From NCBI GenBank assembly GCA_017591395.1, contig WEDG01001030.1, positions 171,001-235,000 of the forward strand: a DNA stretch of 64,000 bases. The letters are read 5' to 3'. The notes under the pieces were generated by a model. It saw only the letters and a program-made list of their open reading frames with translations, made no database searches and was not told the DNA's origin. A program made the translations under genes and the position numbers. Positions 14,513-27,714 of the stretch are shown here, piece after piece. Within the stretch, counting starts at the first letter, position 1. Every line of letters starts with the position of its first letter. This stretch comes from Schistocephalus solidus (taxonomy: Eukaryota; Platyhelminthes; Cestoda; Diphyllobothriidea; Diphyllobothriidae).

Positions 14513-17500
14513 TTATGCATGCATCCTGCCAATGAAATACAACATATTTAATACGAGAAAATACAGGAAGCAGCAGGTAACACATTACGAAAATAGTTAT
14601 GCACTTCGAATACAGCAATCATAAGCCGTTGATTCGATGCCCGCCCTACAGACAGTTGAGGGATATATGCAAATTAACCTGTGGTAGGGTTCTAGGTTGG
14701 TCAGTAATAGAGCAACTGTCCGCTCACTCGGTCATGATGTTTTACACTGGAGGGGCCGTTTACGATTCTATTTCGCGCCATTGCCACGTAATCAATTGCA
14801 GTTTCTCACCGGACAGACTGACGGTGTTTATGTGTCGGTTACAAAAGGCTTGTTAAAAGATGATAATCATTTTCACCCTCTTCATGTGTCTGAAGACAAG
14901 GGGAGCGTAAAATATATAATAGGTGACTTACCTGACAGCTTTTACGAACCACAAATTTGCGTGACAATGCGATCCTCCTATTTCACATATCCTGTAAGCG
15001 TACAGGGTGCACTTGGGTGCTGTATTATAAGACTGCATTTCCCTGTTCAACCAGCTAGTCAAAATAGTAAGCTTAAAAAGTATAACAGCGAAAGCATCAC
15101 TAGAGAAAAAAATTATGTTAGGATGACTGAAATCGGATGCCATTTTGGGGTATAAAGCCTTCGTTACATAATCATTGAGCCGAAAATCTTAAATAGTGTC
15201 TCTTTAATTCAAAGCAAATTTTAGACAAAGTTAATAGTCCTACAGCCTCGTTGAAGTTGGAATTTTCATAATAAACCTACTCGTGGGCTTCTGTTGACGC
15301 TTTAGGATGCAAACAATACTAGCCACACAAACGTTTTCTGCCTAATCTTTAAAAAGATTGTGGAGAGCGTTTGTGACATTGCATGGCTGGCTCCTTTGCA
15401 GAGACGAGAAGTCGAATTATGAGTGGAAGGTAAACTTGAAGATGGATGTTAATTTTTCAGTTGAGTCACAGCTAGTGTCACTTGCTAAATACTTTCTTCG
15501 GCGTCGCGGGTATGTGAGCACACTTACGTAGATGACTTATACTGAGCATGGAAAACAAGATAGATAGAGGTCCATACGATGCATTGATGGACATCACATA
15601 TAGCAGCCACGTCACCAATGAATTTCTGTTTCAACTCGCATAGGTAAAATTACAATATGACACTCTTCACACTCTCTTTCATCATAAACCTCTTCTCGTG
15701 CAGCAGGAGTCCATTCCTTACTGACCAAATTGGACGAAATTATTTGTGTTCACATTAGACGCCACGAGACCTAGTTAGCTCCTCTTAATATGCTTCATTG
15801 ACCTTTTCTCTTTTTGCTTGTCCGGCTAGGCAACCTGAGCCTTCTGCTATTTCAGGGCTTGTTCAGCAGGGACGGACGTCCCTTCCCGCTCCAAGCTCTT
15901 CTCCCTAAGGACGCTATTTGATATTTTGAGATTTGGCTTGTTTATTAAATGGTTTCCGTAAGGAGCTCAACTGTGTAGTTGCAGATAGCAATATTTAATA
16001 TATCTCCTGAGTTTCTGTGTTAGCCGTTTTACGTGGGTTTAAAGGAGTGAAAGGTATCTCAGAAGAAAAAAACGGTAAGAACGTTATATGTGACACAACT
16101 CGGGGAACCAAGGATAGGTCAGCGAGTAATACGGGACCCCTTGGCGATGGGATTTTTACGGGGGACCTAAAGGAAGAGAAGGAGATTGCCAGCCTAATGC
16201 TAATCCTATCCATTGTTTTCGTTAGTTTTAGCATTCGCTGTCAGGTAAGTAGGGTTGCAAGTAGATTGATGCCTCGATAAGTGTGCGGATTGTCTGATCT
16301 GGTGGCTTTAGGTCACGCTGACCACTCTGCGTGATATCATTCCTGACCGTGACCTGACCCACTTTATGCATAGTCTTGATGGGACAGAAGCCCGCTCTGC
16401 GCGATCTTTCACTACTAAAGTAAATGCGTTTTGAAACCACTGCTTCATTCTGTAAGGTACCGATCGGAATGTTTTCATTCAATCCGATACTTCGGTCCTC
16501 TGAGGGCGAACGAAATATTGTGTGACACTGCTAACCCGGCAACGAATGCTAACCCTGACGAGCACAGTAGATAGGATTAGGATCAAGTTGGCATGTAGTT
16601 CGGTCGTATGTTTCACGCTGGTTTATCCTTCGTTCCTGATTTGGGTTGCATATACGTTATTGCCAAAAAGGTTACGCTGTGCCAGGACGTGAACATGCAT
16701 TTGTTGTGTGCTAGGCCCTACTCCATGTTAATACGACAGACATTTGTCAGGACCTCTATAATATTAGCAACTATCCTTGTGCGTTAACAAGAAATTTTAT
16801 ATAAATATAATAAGCATTAAAGGGTAAAATAGGACTTAAGTAAGACGGTAATTAACGCAGTCAGACTAAGATTACTTTGAGGTGGATCCTTACCACTGAT
16901 TACATGGATTTTGGGCATATGTTCTACCCGGGGCACATTGGGCACGCGGAAGAGAGGCGTGTCGTGTAAGTGGTACGCCAACTAGGCTTAAGTATAACAA
17001 TTCAGATGCGGGGCGTTCTGTGGAAGGGCGTTGGGCCAATGGCTTGACTCCAACTGGCATTACAGGCTTTCCGGTTGAGTGTGATTGTGTGTGTGTGTAC
17101 CCTATTTTACCCACGCGCGCCCACATCTGGTCATCTTGACATTGTCTGGCTGTAGGAGGGAGGTGGGTGTGGGAGAGTGCGTTAAATGCTGCGCAAGGCT
17201 GACTAACTATCAGATAAGTCATGGGAACGTCATCGTTGCTACGCCCACTCCGTGGGAAACGCGGTAGACGTCACTGTTCGGAACAGTTGAACTGGCATTT
17301 TCTCGGCCAGTCCCGTAAATCGTTTTTGTCATGGCCAGTTGCAGTCACGTGTTCTCGCATCACCCATTTGCCTTGCATATGAGTGTTGCTCTCCAATCAC
17401 TCGGACGGAAAATAGGACGGAAAAAAATGGAAACGTCCTTAATCTGCAGAGCTGGCAGCTACATTGACGGTCCTTCAGGTGAGAAGCACCCGGCTGACGT

Positions 17501-19299
17501 AGACATTCACGCCTTCCGACTTGGTGAATTTCACTTCTTCCTTGATACGTCTTCAAAGGATGCACTAGATATTATCTCAAACATCCTTAGCACTAACTTT
17601 GCTTCTATCGATGGGAATCGGCCTATTTATGAGAAAACACCTCCAGTATGCTTAAATGCTGCTCATAGAAGGGAAACCGAAAGAACTGAAAGAGTAGGTA
17701 GCAGACTGGGTCAAATTATTGAGATGGCGAATTCGGGCTGGACTGTCGGCCTTCAGTTGTGAGAGCTAAGCGTGATCGCGTAAGTGAAAAGAGCTATGTT
17801 CTCTCCTTTTAGACCCCATGATGGCATTTACAGCAGAAAGCATGAATCTTCAAATGTGCGTAACTTTACGACCATTTCTCACATTGCGGAAACCAAACAT
17901 AATGCATCGAAGGATAACTAAAAAATAAACAATCTTTCACGTGAGCACATAATTACGTAAAGGAATTATGACGTTAGATAGAAACAATAGTATTAACGAA
18001 AACCGAAATTGCCGAAAGCACCATAATTAACCTCAGATGCATACTTCAAGTTTATAGAAGCACATATTCTATGCTGATGTAAGCAACTGAGCGGGTAGAA
18101 TAACGCAGGTGCAACAACGTTCGAATACTGTATTTTGCATTTTGACAGCCAGCTGGTTGCCTGATGCTGATTGATGTGCTTCCAAACGACGTTAAAGCAA
18201 TTCCGTGTATAGTTTATCGTAAGTTAATTTACTGTTTGGAAGACAGAGCAAAGATATCCAAACATCCACAATTCAATTGGAGTTGACCTAATCCCCAAGG
18301 AGACTAGAGTTGGGGATAATAAAGTCTGTCTTAGGGTGACGGCACGGGAATAGTTATTCGTTCTCAAATTGATCGTTAGGTCACGAGGGTTCGCTTGCCT
18401 GATTTCGTTAGTAGGGGAGTTATGGAATTATAAAGTTGCGTTTCGTGAGTCAGGCCAGTAGGTGAGAATATCGAATATAACTGACTCCTACGCAACCATA
18501 AGCATACCATTTTCTCAACAGCTGTAAAAGTTCACTGTTTGCTCCCCAGTGGCGCTGACGTTCACTGCCTCCCGAGAAGCTTTAAGCACGTCGGTAAGTA
18601 TTTTGCTGTTAGACTGTCAAAACAACATAGATTCTTTAGAAAGTGGTTATCACAACTTTACAAAAGGGGACAGAGCCTACAATATTTACATGTCAGCAAC
18701 GTCACCGGAGGTCTATGTTTTCTGAAGAGGATGAGCTGGCCGCGATGTCACCTTATCGCTTAACTCAATCACGTACTAAAATGAGGTCCACTTGAAAGAA
18801 CTGGAAGGAATGTGTTTGGTTTAAAATTGCCTAATTTCGTGAAAACTTTCTGCCTTCCAACAGTGCAAACCTGCTGTCCTTTGCAAATGCGTTCCCACGT
18901 CCTTGATCTATTTCCAAGGCAATCTATGGAAGTAGATTGAATCATTGTTCCCTTCACGCATTTCCTCGTCAAAATTGAAAATTTGTGTGCCGTTAACGAA
19001 AAGGACTCCTATTTGTTTTCATTTGAGAACGTTTTCGCAACATTTACCTAAATGTAGGCATCTATTTAAAATCTATTCAAAAGGTCATCACGATGCGTGC
19101 CTACTGACTGAAAGTATACCACATAAACTCACATAGCATTTACTCAAGCACTTTCAGATATTCTTTCCACAATTGCTTTTGGAATATTTGGTAAGTACTA
19201 ATTATATGAACCCTTAAACAGGACACGGAGCTATGAACGCCCACCTAAGTAATAAAGCTGGCCAGCGCATAATTGCCCGTATTTGAAGCCTAGCACTAG

Positions 19300-19556
19300 G
19301 CCTTAATTAAAACTTGGCCATAGCCCTCGTCTTAAACTTGACCGTACGCTAACACCTTACACTAAAGGTACCACTAAACATAACGCTAACTTACCTTTAA
19401 GCAACCCTTAACCCTAACTGCAGCTTAACCATAAACTTAACCGGTACCCTAACAATAAACCTAACCTTATTTTTGATGCAATTCGGCATAAAGATACCTT
19501 TCTTGCCAGTGTTTTATGCTCTCACTTCCTGTTTCAAGGGGCCATATAAGTCATCA
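19300..19556 (+). mobile_element. CCTAA-array short inverted-repeat element
   Basis: A degenerate array of CTAAC/CTTAAC-type units (about 19320-19470) is followed by a unique tail ending GGCCATATAAGTCATCA. The reverse complement of that tail (TGATGACTTATATGGCC) is almost identical to the left edge of the copy at 40565. The tail also aligns with the right end of the 53134-53450 copy (TCTCA, CCTGT, GGC, GCCATA blocks in order). The left end of this copy is not clear. It resembles a non-autonomous MITE-like family whose interior is telomere-like. Confidence 0.55.
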
Positions 19557-19962
19557 TAACCGAAGATTTTAATAAGCCCAGAGATTACGAGCGCAAAAGC
19601 ATAAAGGGCAACGTTAGTCTTGTTGATGCTTTGGGGCATAACACATCATAAATTTATAAAATTGTGTTTCCAATTAGGAAAATGCTTCCATTTTGCTGAA
19701 AGGAATGCCGACTTTGCGTCCCAGGGTTTAAATAAACTTAAAATGCCCTTGAAAGTTGTCTTAAGTTGTTTTTGCAGGTTTTTCACCTTAATTATAGTGG
19801 CATTTGGGCGGAGAAATATGCAGAGCTGATTTATAGTAAGTATTAAAGTAAAAACTAACCAAATCTAGAGATTCACTCATGATCACCTCGAAACGTACGT
19901 TCTTTTCCATATACAATGACTTACTTATAGTAGAGAAAAGACAATTCCCATGTGGTAAGTCG

Positions 19963-19984
19963 GAAGAAGAAGAAGAAGAAGAAG
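19963..19984. repeat. GAA trinucleotide microsatellite
   Basis: About seven GAA units in putative intron 1. Confidence 0.9.
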
Positions 19985-20697
19985 GATTGCTGACCGGGGG
20001 GAGACTATTGTTTTTCTGACGTATGGAGTAGTTGTTTCGTCCACCCATCTTCAGAGAATGAAGAGTCAGGCTCGCAACTTTCACTGCTTGCATTGTTCCT
20101 GGCTCGTCAATATTAGCTGTGCACCGTATCCCACTTGTGTGTCGCTGCCGCCATCCCCGTCTATCGTCTGTTCTGCCGCGTGGGTTTGTGTTGGCCCCTG
20201 CGTCCCATTCCGGCTTGGTTCACCCTGACCGACATCATCCCTGCTGTGGTGCCACATCGATTGACGTCTCATTGTGAGCTGTTCTACCTCGTATGCGTTA
20301 CATGCCATTCCTAATGCAGTAACCCAAAAGTACGATTCCCAACGTCAAAACGGCTCTAACCATCGTGTCAGTCCGCCGTGCGGAGTCATTCTGTGTGAAC
20401 TTCGAGGCAACTCAGAAGAAGGGAAAGTTCTGTTAGGTCTTTTGAGCTGTTTTCTTTGATCAAGTTTAAATATACTTCCAACAATTGACAGGTTTTTATC
20501 GGCAACAAAGGATAATGCGTTAGCTTAACGCATTAAAATGTCCAATTAGCTTTCAGTAGATGCACACTTGCCCCTACTCCTACTAGCTGCTCTGCGGCTG
20601 CTAGCGGCGCTCGAGTGTCAGCCCAAAGGCAGAGGGCGATGATTTAGTTCCGTCAACGATCGGTGAGCCTTTGTCAGCGAATGTCTTTATTCCATCG

Positions 20698-20848
20698 CAT
20701 CCATGGCTCAACGTGGCTTCTGATCAACAGGTCACGTGTTCGACCCTCCGGGTAAGACACCACTTTAGGTTGGGTATGACTGACTGATGACGGTTACTAG
20801 GCCATAAATGACTATTCTAGTCTTCTAGTTTTTGTCGGCATTGTTCAA
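20698..20848 (+). mobile_element. tRNA-derived SINE (family 1), shortened head
   Basis: It contains TGGCTCAACGTGGCTTCTG, ATCAACAGGTCACGTGTTCG and then a body with GTTGGGTATGACTGACTGAT and TTTTTGTCGGCATTG. The GTGTTCGACCC block is a near-canonical B box. Compared with the 11773 copy, about 20 bases are missing between the A-box and the anticodon arm. The body is the best-preserved of the family here. Confidence 0.75.
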
Positions 20849-21062
20849 TAAACTATATGCCAGAGTTACCTAGTTAGGAGCTCCCGTACAAACAACCCAA
20901 ATAGGACCTAAACCAAATCACGAAAAGGAAGTTTGAGAGTTTGCGGCAGTTGTCTCCTCTGAAAAAAATACTAAGAGGTTACCAAAAATCGTGCCTTACG
21001 CTCTTGTTAAACCAAAACTGCTTCTAACCTTAATTTTCTGGTTGTTTTCTGGTTGTTTTCAG

Positions 21063-21334
21063 AAGGAAACTGGGACATTGCCTTCTTGCTGAATCGCAAT
21101 TTTGGTTTAACTTCCATCAACTCTGACTTAGACTTCCCAATAGCGCTCACACCTCCCAAGGATGATCAGCTGTACTCGGTTCCGGCCCAGAAGCTATTTC
21201 CAAACATGCAGTTGCCGAATGAACCCTTTTTCATTCAGCTGAACTTCCAACCAAACATCACATTCAACGACTACTACTTCCTGGCAATTCGCGATCCGGA
21301 TATGGTTCTGCGTTTTGGTATCGCGCTACTAAAG
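21063..21334 (+). CDS. Exon 2: N-terminal part of a TSPN/laminin-G-like domain
   Basis: Acceptor GTTTTCAG and donor AAAG|GTCAGT bound a 272-base exon. Its frame starts two bases in, matching the one base carried from exon 1, and it ends on a codon boundary. The peptide begins GNWDIAFLLNRNF and carries AQKLFPNMQLPNEPFFIQLN followed by YYFLAIRDPDMVLRFGIALL. This resembles the TSPN sandwich of collagens and thrombospondins: an aromatic-initial segment, then 'LFP..LP..F.', a beta strand with '(F/Y)L..(R/D)D', and 'hG(I/L)(A/E)L'. Such domains usually mediate extracellular binding. The domain call is from pattern recognition only. NIT (in FQPNITFND) is a potential N-glycosylation site, consistent with secretion. 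Confidence 0.65.
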
Positions 21335-24300
21335 GTCAGTGAAGGCTTGGTCATAACAAACTTTTCCGTTGGCAAGGTTTCTTAAGTCCCTTCAGTTCTC
21401 GTGGTCAGGTCAAGCCAGGCTAGGAGGATCAGAGTTTTGGAGCCGGTTTCAACGATGTACGGAGCAAAAGAAGTTCTGCCTGAGTCACAGAGTCACTTTC
21501 TGTCAGTTACAATAGTCTTCCGATCTCCGAATATCTCAAATGCTGGTTAACAGTTTGTTTATTACGCTCACAGTCACAGGGTTATGAGGAATTAATGCTC
21601 ACTTGGCAGTAAACCCGATGTTCTAAATAGAACTCCGAAACCAAATCACATGCACCGTAGTTTATTCTTCAATCAGGCAATACTGATGATAGCCATTATT
21701 TCTAATCCAGGCTCTTTATGGCCAGACCCTAGCTCAAATGTTATCGGGATCGACTACAAGCCTGTTAAGAACACAAATAATTTGGCCTATTGTTTGCTCA
21801 TAGCTCCCAAGAAGCGAAAATGATGCCACAAACCGATATGCTAGTCTCTCTGGCCTCTGTCCTTAACAGTTTTCCTTTATTCATTGCTCAAATATAGGCA
21901 AGAGCTGAAGGGTACCTCAAAAAGTTAACATAATTTCCAGTCAATTGCTTATCATCATCCGGCAATCAGGTCGGTCTGTGATGTGAGTTAAGAGAAAACT
22001 AAAGGGATTTTTGGTAATTCAGATAGTCATTTTTCTCTGGATCATGCCTCTAGTCGTGTAGATGTGTTGCCAAAAACATATACTGATGTTTGCATTTTTG
22101 TTGAAGTTTTACAAACTTATCAGGTGGATTCGCTTCAAATTTCGCGTAAAGATTTTCTCAAATATGAAAGGCAAAAATTTTGCGGGACATATTGACTCGT
22201 CATCTTATTTTTATAATTGGGTTATATAATGACGGAAACGGCTAAGATCAAACGTAGTTCAAAATATTCTTATTCAAATACAGAAGCCAACCTTATTTTG
22301 CGGTAAAAAATGCTTTTTTGTCTATGCATGAGCCCTAGAATGGTACTTATCAAAGAATGTTGACAAACTGATAAAAATTACTCCTTATATATAAGAAAAC
22401 AGTAAAAATGCTACACAAAAGAATAGTTAACTTTTTGCAAGGCAGAAATTCGCAATGACTTTTTCACCATCTACGAAGCTATCAGTGCTATTCACGAGTA
22501 GGTCCATATTGCCTCACAGCACAGGTACCCCTCCACCGTTAAATATTCGTTAACCTTTTTCTATCCTCTGACAACCAAAGCACCCCTTTTATCTGTGACG
22601 AAAAAATTAGTAGTCTAACAGTCGTCGTGAGTTAGCAGCTGATCCCTCGACTATCGGCCTTTTGCCCAATTTTTCTCTACTACTGACATCTCCTAGTTTC
22701 ACAGCTACCAATGCCATGGTATTTCGAAATCATGCGTAAACTGCCAGCGAGAAGATTTTCTGTGGGCGTAAACAGAGCTGTGCTGGTACGTATGTACCCC
22801 CAGAGATAGGCAGGCAGCGGCCACTCGTTGGCAGTTGTTCAACCACACACTCAGCTGACCCATAAATTAAGATCGCCAATAGGATTGGCGTGCTCGCGTA
22901 AACTTGTAGGTGCGTTTACGCGTGACGTGACTGCACACTTCTATTCACGCCAATGTGATCTCGACAGGCGGCTCCATTTACAGGCCCACCACACGAACAA
23001 CGCACGCTATGCACTAATAATTTAACCCAATCTACAACTATCTAATATTAAGCTTATAGTACTGATTTACCGTCAACGCTGCAAGGCTTATTGTTACGCA
23101 GGAAAGAGCACTAAACTCTCTAACACGTACCTTGTAATTTTCAAAGGACTAATGAATTGGTACGTAAATGTGTTTATATTAAGCCTTTGTTTGCGCAATT
23201 CGAATTGACTGAAAGAGTGGAGCCTTTCTGGATTTTTGAACTAAGGCACAACTGCGTCGCAGTTGATAATAACGAATTCAGAATAGTTGTGTGTGTATAC
23301 ATTTGTCACGTTAAGCGTAATATTCTACACTATTTTTGGAGAATATTGACTGCACGTTCTTAGATTATGTATGCAAAGCCACAACTCTAATTAGCGATTA
23401 ACATAATCTCAACCTCTGTAATGGATGCTGATAGAAAGCATATTTACATGGATTTGCAACGATTTTTAAGAAGTCATCCATGTTTTCGCGAAAAGACGCA
23501 GGTTGTTTTCCTTTCTGTTTGAAAGTAACACTAGCTTAATGTGAAAATACTCGACTAATTTGCATGAAGTTGTGAACCCACTTGCGGTTCAGGGGTTTAA
23601 AAATATATGTCATGCACTTTCCGTAAGTCAAAATCCCTTCACATATAATATTTTTATGGATAGGGATTACATATTATGCTTTGTAGACAGCATTTAGGAA
23701 CATGCGATAATTTACTACATGATTTATCATTCTAGGTTTTGAAAACCCCTCAGGATAATTGAATTGTCATTCAATTGATAACATAGAGAAAAACTAGTTT
23801 TCGGGAATGCAAGTATCATTAAATGCATATGCATTCCCAAAATCACTGAAAAGGATGCTAATGCTTTGTTCAATTGAATCAACCTACTTCCAGTAAAGGT
23901 ATTAGTTAACTACACAGCCACGTGTTTGGCTGATTTTGGGTCGCTGCGTGGAGCAGCTACGAAAGTTGTGGGCCACCAGTGATTCAAATGCTATTTTATA
24001 TGTATATGCATTTTGGCGGAAAACAGTGTGATAAATTTTAGCAAGGTCGACAAACAATTCTTTCCATGTTCGACCGGAAAATTCATATTGAAAGCACATT
24101 GTTAACCCTTCGCCTTCAGCAGTGCAGCATAAGAGGTCGTTACCTTTTACGCATTAACGGTTGAGGATACTTGGAAATTAAGCCAGAACACACAAGCCAA
24201 GCGATGAGCTAACCACTAATAATATCAAGCATTCCCCAAAGGTGGACCATCGAATGACAAACATCAATGAGGCATGTGGCTGGGATTAAGGCTCGTTTCT

Positions 24301-26974
24301 TGGCTGAAAATATCGCATGGATGTACAAGTAAATCACTGTTATCCAACATTCTATTGTTGAATAGAAAAGACATAATTCCAAGCGCCTAAAATTTATTAA
24401 TGAGGGGAACGTTGTGATTGGACTTGAGGATGGAGCTCCCACTTTCAACCTTACTCACTCTTCCTTCTTTAAGGCGTTTTGTGAGCTGCCAGATCTGTCA
24501 GTCAACCTAACGTGTGTCCAGCGACCTTGATTACGGCTGACTTGAGGTCAGTAAAGGTAGCCTTGTCGTCTGAAATATAGATCCTCGACCGAAATAATAA
24601 AGCTTACCCATGATCATTTCATGTAGCTTTGATCCCCAGAGATCTACACTTTTCTGCCTTTGCAGGTTTTATACAGACTGACCTCGTTCATAAATCAGGC
24701 ATAAAACATGCGCCAGACGAAGTCAGCAATCGTTCTTCTGTAAAGATGCCAATGAAGGAGACCATATGTAAGGTGCGAATCTGAGACAGGCAAATCGTAG
24801 TTCACTGGGGCCCCAGATAGGTTCCTGCGCAAGTGCCGTAGGACCCAGTTTTGGCGCAAGACCTTTGAGGCCTCGTGATCGCCTGAGGAGATAACCGCTT
24901 GAACCGTGAGCTATTCGTGTCTTGGTTCTCAGGCCCGAAATCAACCTGAACAGGGGAATCGGTTACATTGGGATGGCGTGAGCAAACAGCATCTCCAATG
25001 CCAATGAGTAAAAGGGCTGGATAATTATCATCAAACATCCATCATGCTGATAAAATCATGGCCATTGACGACTCAGACAAGGATGGCCGAGCCAGTATCG
25101 GATTCCAGAAGTAATCACCAGGGCTGCTAATCGAAGTACGCATGTGATCACGTGGCCACTGCACACCTTGTTCCTCTGGTACGCTTATATGCGACTGTCT
25201 CGGCTGATGGGTTACGGTGAGAAATTGACACGTCAGACCTATGAACTTGTTGTTCCAGCGATCACATCTTCTCCTCCTCAAGGTCGGAGGTTGGTTCAAA
25301 CCTAGTGGTTGACAAAGCTCAGCGGCCAATCCACACCTGCAACACACAAGACTTGTTCCTAACTCCATATGTAGCTTTCAAACAAATGCATACAAAGAAG
25401 TTATGACAGGCCAACTTGTGCAGTTTTTAGAATGATTTTTTCCCAAAATATGTCTTCATAAACCAAATCGCTAGCGAAAAAATCAGATATGTCTTTCAAT
25501 GCGTCAACGATCAGTTAAATTCGCAATCAAAGAATAAAATGTCTTAATATAAAGCCAGCACGTTGCAGAATAACTCAACCAGTTACGTCTTCTTTTCAGC
25601 CCTTTGACCCACGATAAATGTAAGGCATGGGAAAATTGTCAGTCTTCTATTCTCACGTGGTGCACAAAGGGCATACTCAAAAAGTGCATGGTTTTATTTC
25701 CAACCAAAGCAAGATACCTAGGTTATGGTATTGAGTATTTGTCGGTCATTACCCTCAAAGACGGCATGCGTGGTGAGGGTATCGGGAAATCTAGCGGTTT
25801 ACTACGTTGACTTGTGTAACATCCTAGTGTTAGGAACTGCTGCAGGGATCTACGCTTCGCCTATGTTTATCGCCTTACATTTTGTCCTGCCACATTGAGT
25901 TAAAAACCGTCAGTGAAGCATATATGATTGCAAGCGATGAAACCGGAGCCATATTCTGTTGACTAGTATTGCAGATGTAAATTCGGCTCGAAGCAACAAC
26001 AGGGATTGAATGAAAAGATTTTTGGCCGCCTCTGAACTCTTCTCTGATTGGTTGTAACGTGTGCGTGGACACGAAAGACCACCCAAGTCCACACGCCTTC
26101 CCATTACTGTCTGCAACTGTGTCCAAGTCGAGAGAGTGCGAAATTGCCACCATTTTTAAACTTTGTCATTAACAACAGGTCGCTGTCGCGTCAACTACCT
26201 TTGATTGCGTGCCCCGCATAGGGAATGACATTTACGGAAATAAGAATGATCCGTAAACAGACTTCTACGTGAACCTAAAAGCGTATACCCTAGTCGACAT
26301 TATAGGAACTTTCAGAAAAGCTTTTTTGGCAACGGAATTTGCCTGAAACAGTCCAATCTGCTGTAACTGCGGAATGTCTAGAACTTGTTTTGGTGCGCCT
26401 TCTGTGTGATAATTAATTGCTTAGGGACAGAAACGCCTTTACTCTCACCTATTAAAAACCAAAACATTGCCATCAGGACACAAATGACATAATCCTTGGA
26501 GCTAGGTTAACTACTATCCCAAGAGTCTCCTTTTTCTGCGTTTAGTAAAGAGCGTTTTTTTCATTCGCTACGGATACTGTGGGAATATTTTACGTTGAGC
26601 CTAGTATCTGTAATGATTGGGAGGATATGGAAAGTACCGAATAATCTTTTGAAAGCAATTTTTACGATATCGCTTTGTAGAGGGACACCTATCGACTCAG
26701 TTTGCGCTACCGGATACTGGAGGATGATGCGGAGAAAGTTATTGAGGTACCAATACCCAAGTCCGCGACAAACTGGCGAATTGGAATTCTCATCAGGCAG
26801 AACAGCGTAAGTGCTGCTCAGCATTTGGCTTTTATTCTTATCCCTTTTTTGGAAAGTAAATAAGTCGCAAGTTTTCTTACGTAAAATGAATAGAGATTGC
26901 TGTGCCAGCCTACCGACGGGACACGAGAACAAAAATCACTCGTTATTGTTGTTGGGTGGAGTGAATTAGCTGCT

Positions 26975-27130
26975 AGGGGTTGTAAGGTTAGGGTCAGGTT
27001 TAAGTGTGGGTTTAGGGTTAATATAATGGTGACGGTTAAGTTTTGGGCAAGGGCTAGGGCATGTTTGTATTTACCGTTTCTAGAATTTAGCGCAAGACCG
27101 CCTGTATTACGGGAGGGCCATTCTTTTTCT
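26975..27130 (-). repeat. TTAGG-rich degenerate array
   Basis: A run of GGTTAGGG, GGTTTAGGG and similar units (about 26985-27060) is followed by GAATTTAGCGCAAGACCGCC. That flank resembles GAATTTGACGCAAAGACCCC beside the 40565 copy and TAATTTAGCACAAAGCCCC beside the 53134 copy. It is probably a member of the same short element family, with the array in opposite orientation. The units are too degenerate for a telomere. Confidence 0.5.
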
Positions 27131-27692
27131 GCATCCTATCTGAAGGGAGGGGGGGGGGCATAAGTAATTTGAACCAAAAAATTTTGATAACTGGTTCAAA
27201 AAAGATATCAGCAGGGCGCAAGCCCTAGTCTCATGCTCATTACAGGGGCTATCCGCGGTTGACTAAGCTTCGTAATATATTTATGGAAAATTGCGTCACA
27301 TTTCACATATAACACTCAACGCCAAAGATGATGGAAAAGGTTATGGAGGGCTTTGCAAAACCAATGCTTGGTCGTATAAGCGGTCGTATCGCGTCTATAA
27401 TTATATTTAAAATAAAGCCAAGGGGGACCTTAATGTTCACTTCTGGTTTGCTAACCATCGTCAGTCGGTCTTAATCAAGCCCAGCTTTTGAAATACCTAA
27501 GATTGGAACCTTCATTCTTTGATCAGCCAGTCTTTTAAATCCAACGTTTCGTCATAAAATGCTGATCCTTTTGTTTTTTTAGCTGCGGACGGAAATGTTA
27601 AATATGTTGGGAGAAAGTTCACCGATTCACTTAGAGGATATGATTGCCCGTTGTTTCTTGCGTTTTAATCTGAAGCCGGCGTAGTAATTGGC

Positions 27693-27714
27693 ATATATAT
27701 ATATATATATATAT
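27693..27714. repeat. AT dinucleotide microsatellite
   Basis: Eleven AT units in putative intron 2. Confidence 0.9.

Larger units (their letters stand above)
1339..21062 (+). other. Putative intron 1 (about 19.7 kb), mostly unannotated
   Basis: This stretch holds no gene I can support. It contains tRNA-derived SINE copies, a GTGC run, a GA run (12053-12071), an AT run, a GAA run and one CCTAA-rich element, all listed separately. Open frames at 8533-8844 (-), 14697-15155 (+) and 17331-17762 (+) lack start, splice or family support. Outside these repeats I see nothing recognisable. The intron is bounded by GTAAGT at 1339 and a pyrimidine-rich TTTTCAG acceptor ending at 21062. Confidence 0.4.

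Noticed and set aside
14697..15155. 152-codon plus-strand open frame
   Set aside because: No recognisable domain, no clear acceptor/donor pair in phase with exons 1 and 2, and length possible by chance.
17331..17762. 143-codon plus-strand open frame
   Set aside because: No family resemblance, signal peptide or splice context in phase with the gene chain. It may be a transposon remnant or chance.
24720..25370. Possible minus-strand gene in a relatively GC-rich block
   Set aside because: Overlapping frames of 73-108 codons show no consistent coding frame, splice sites or recognisable domain.
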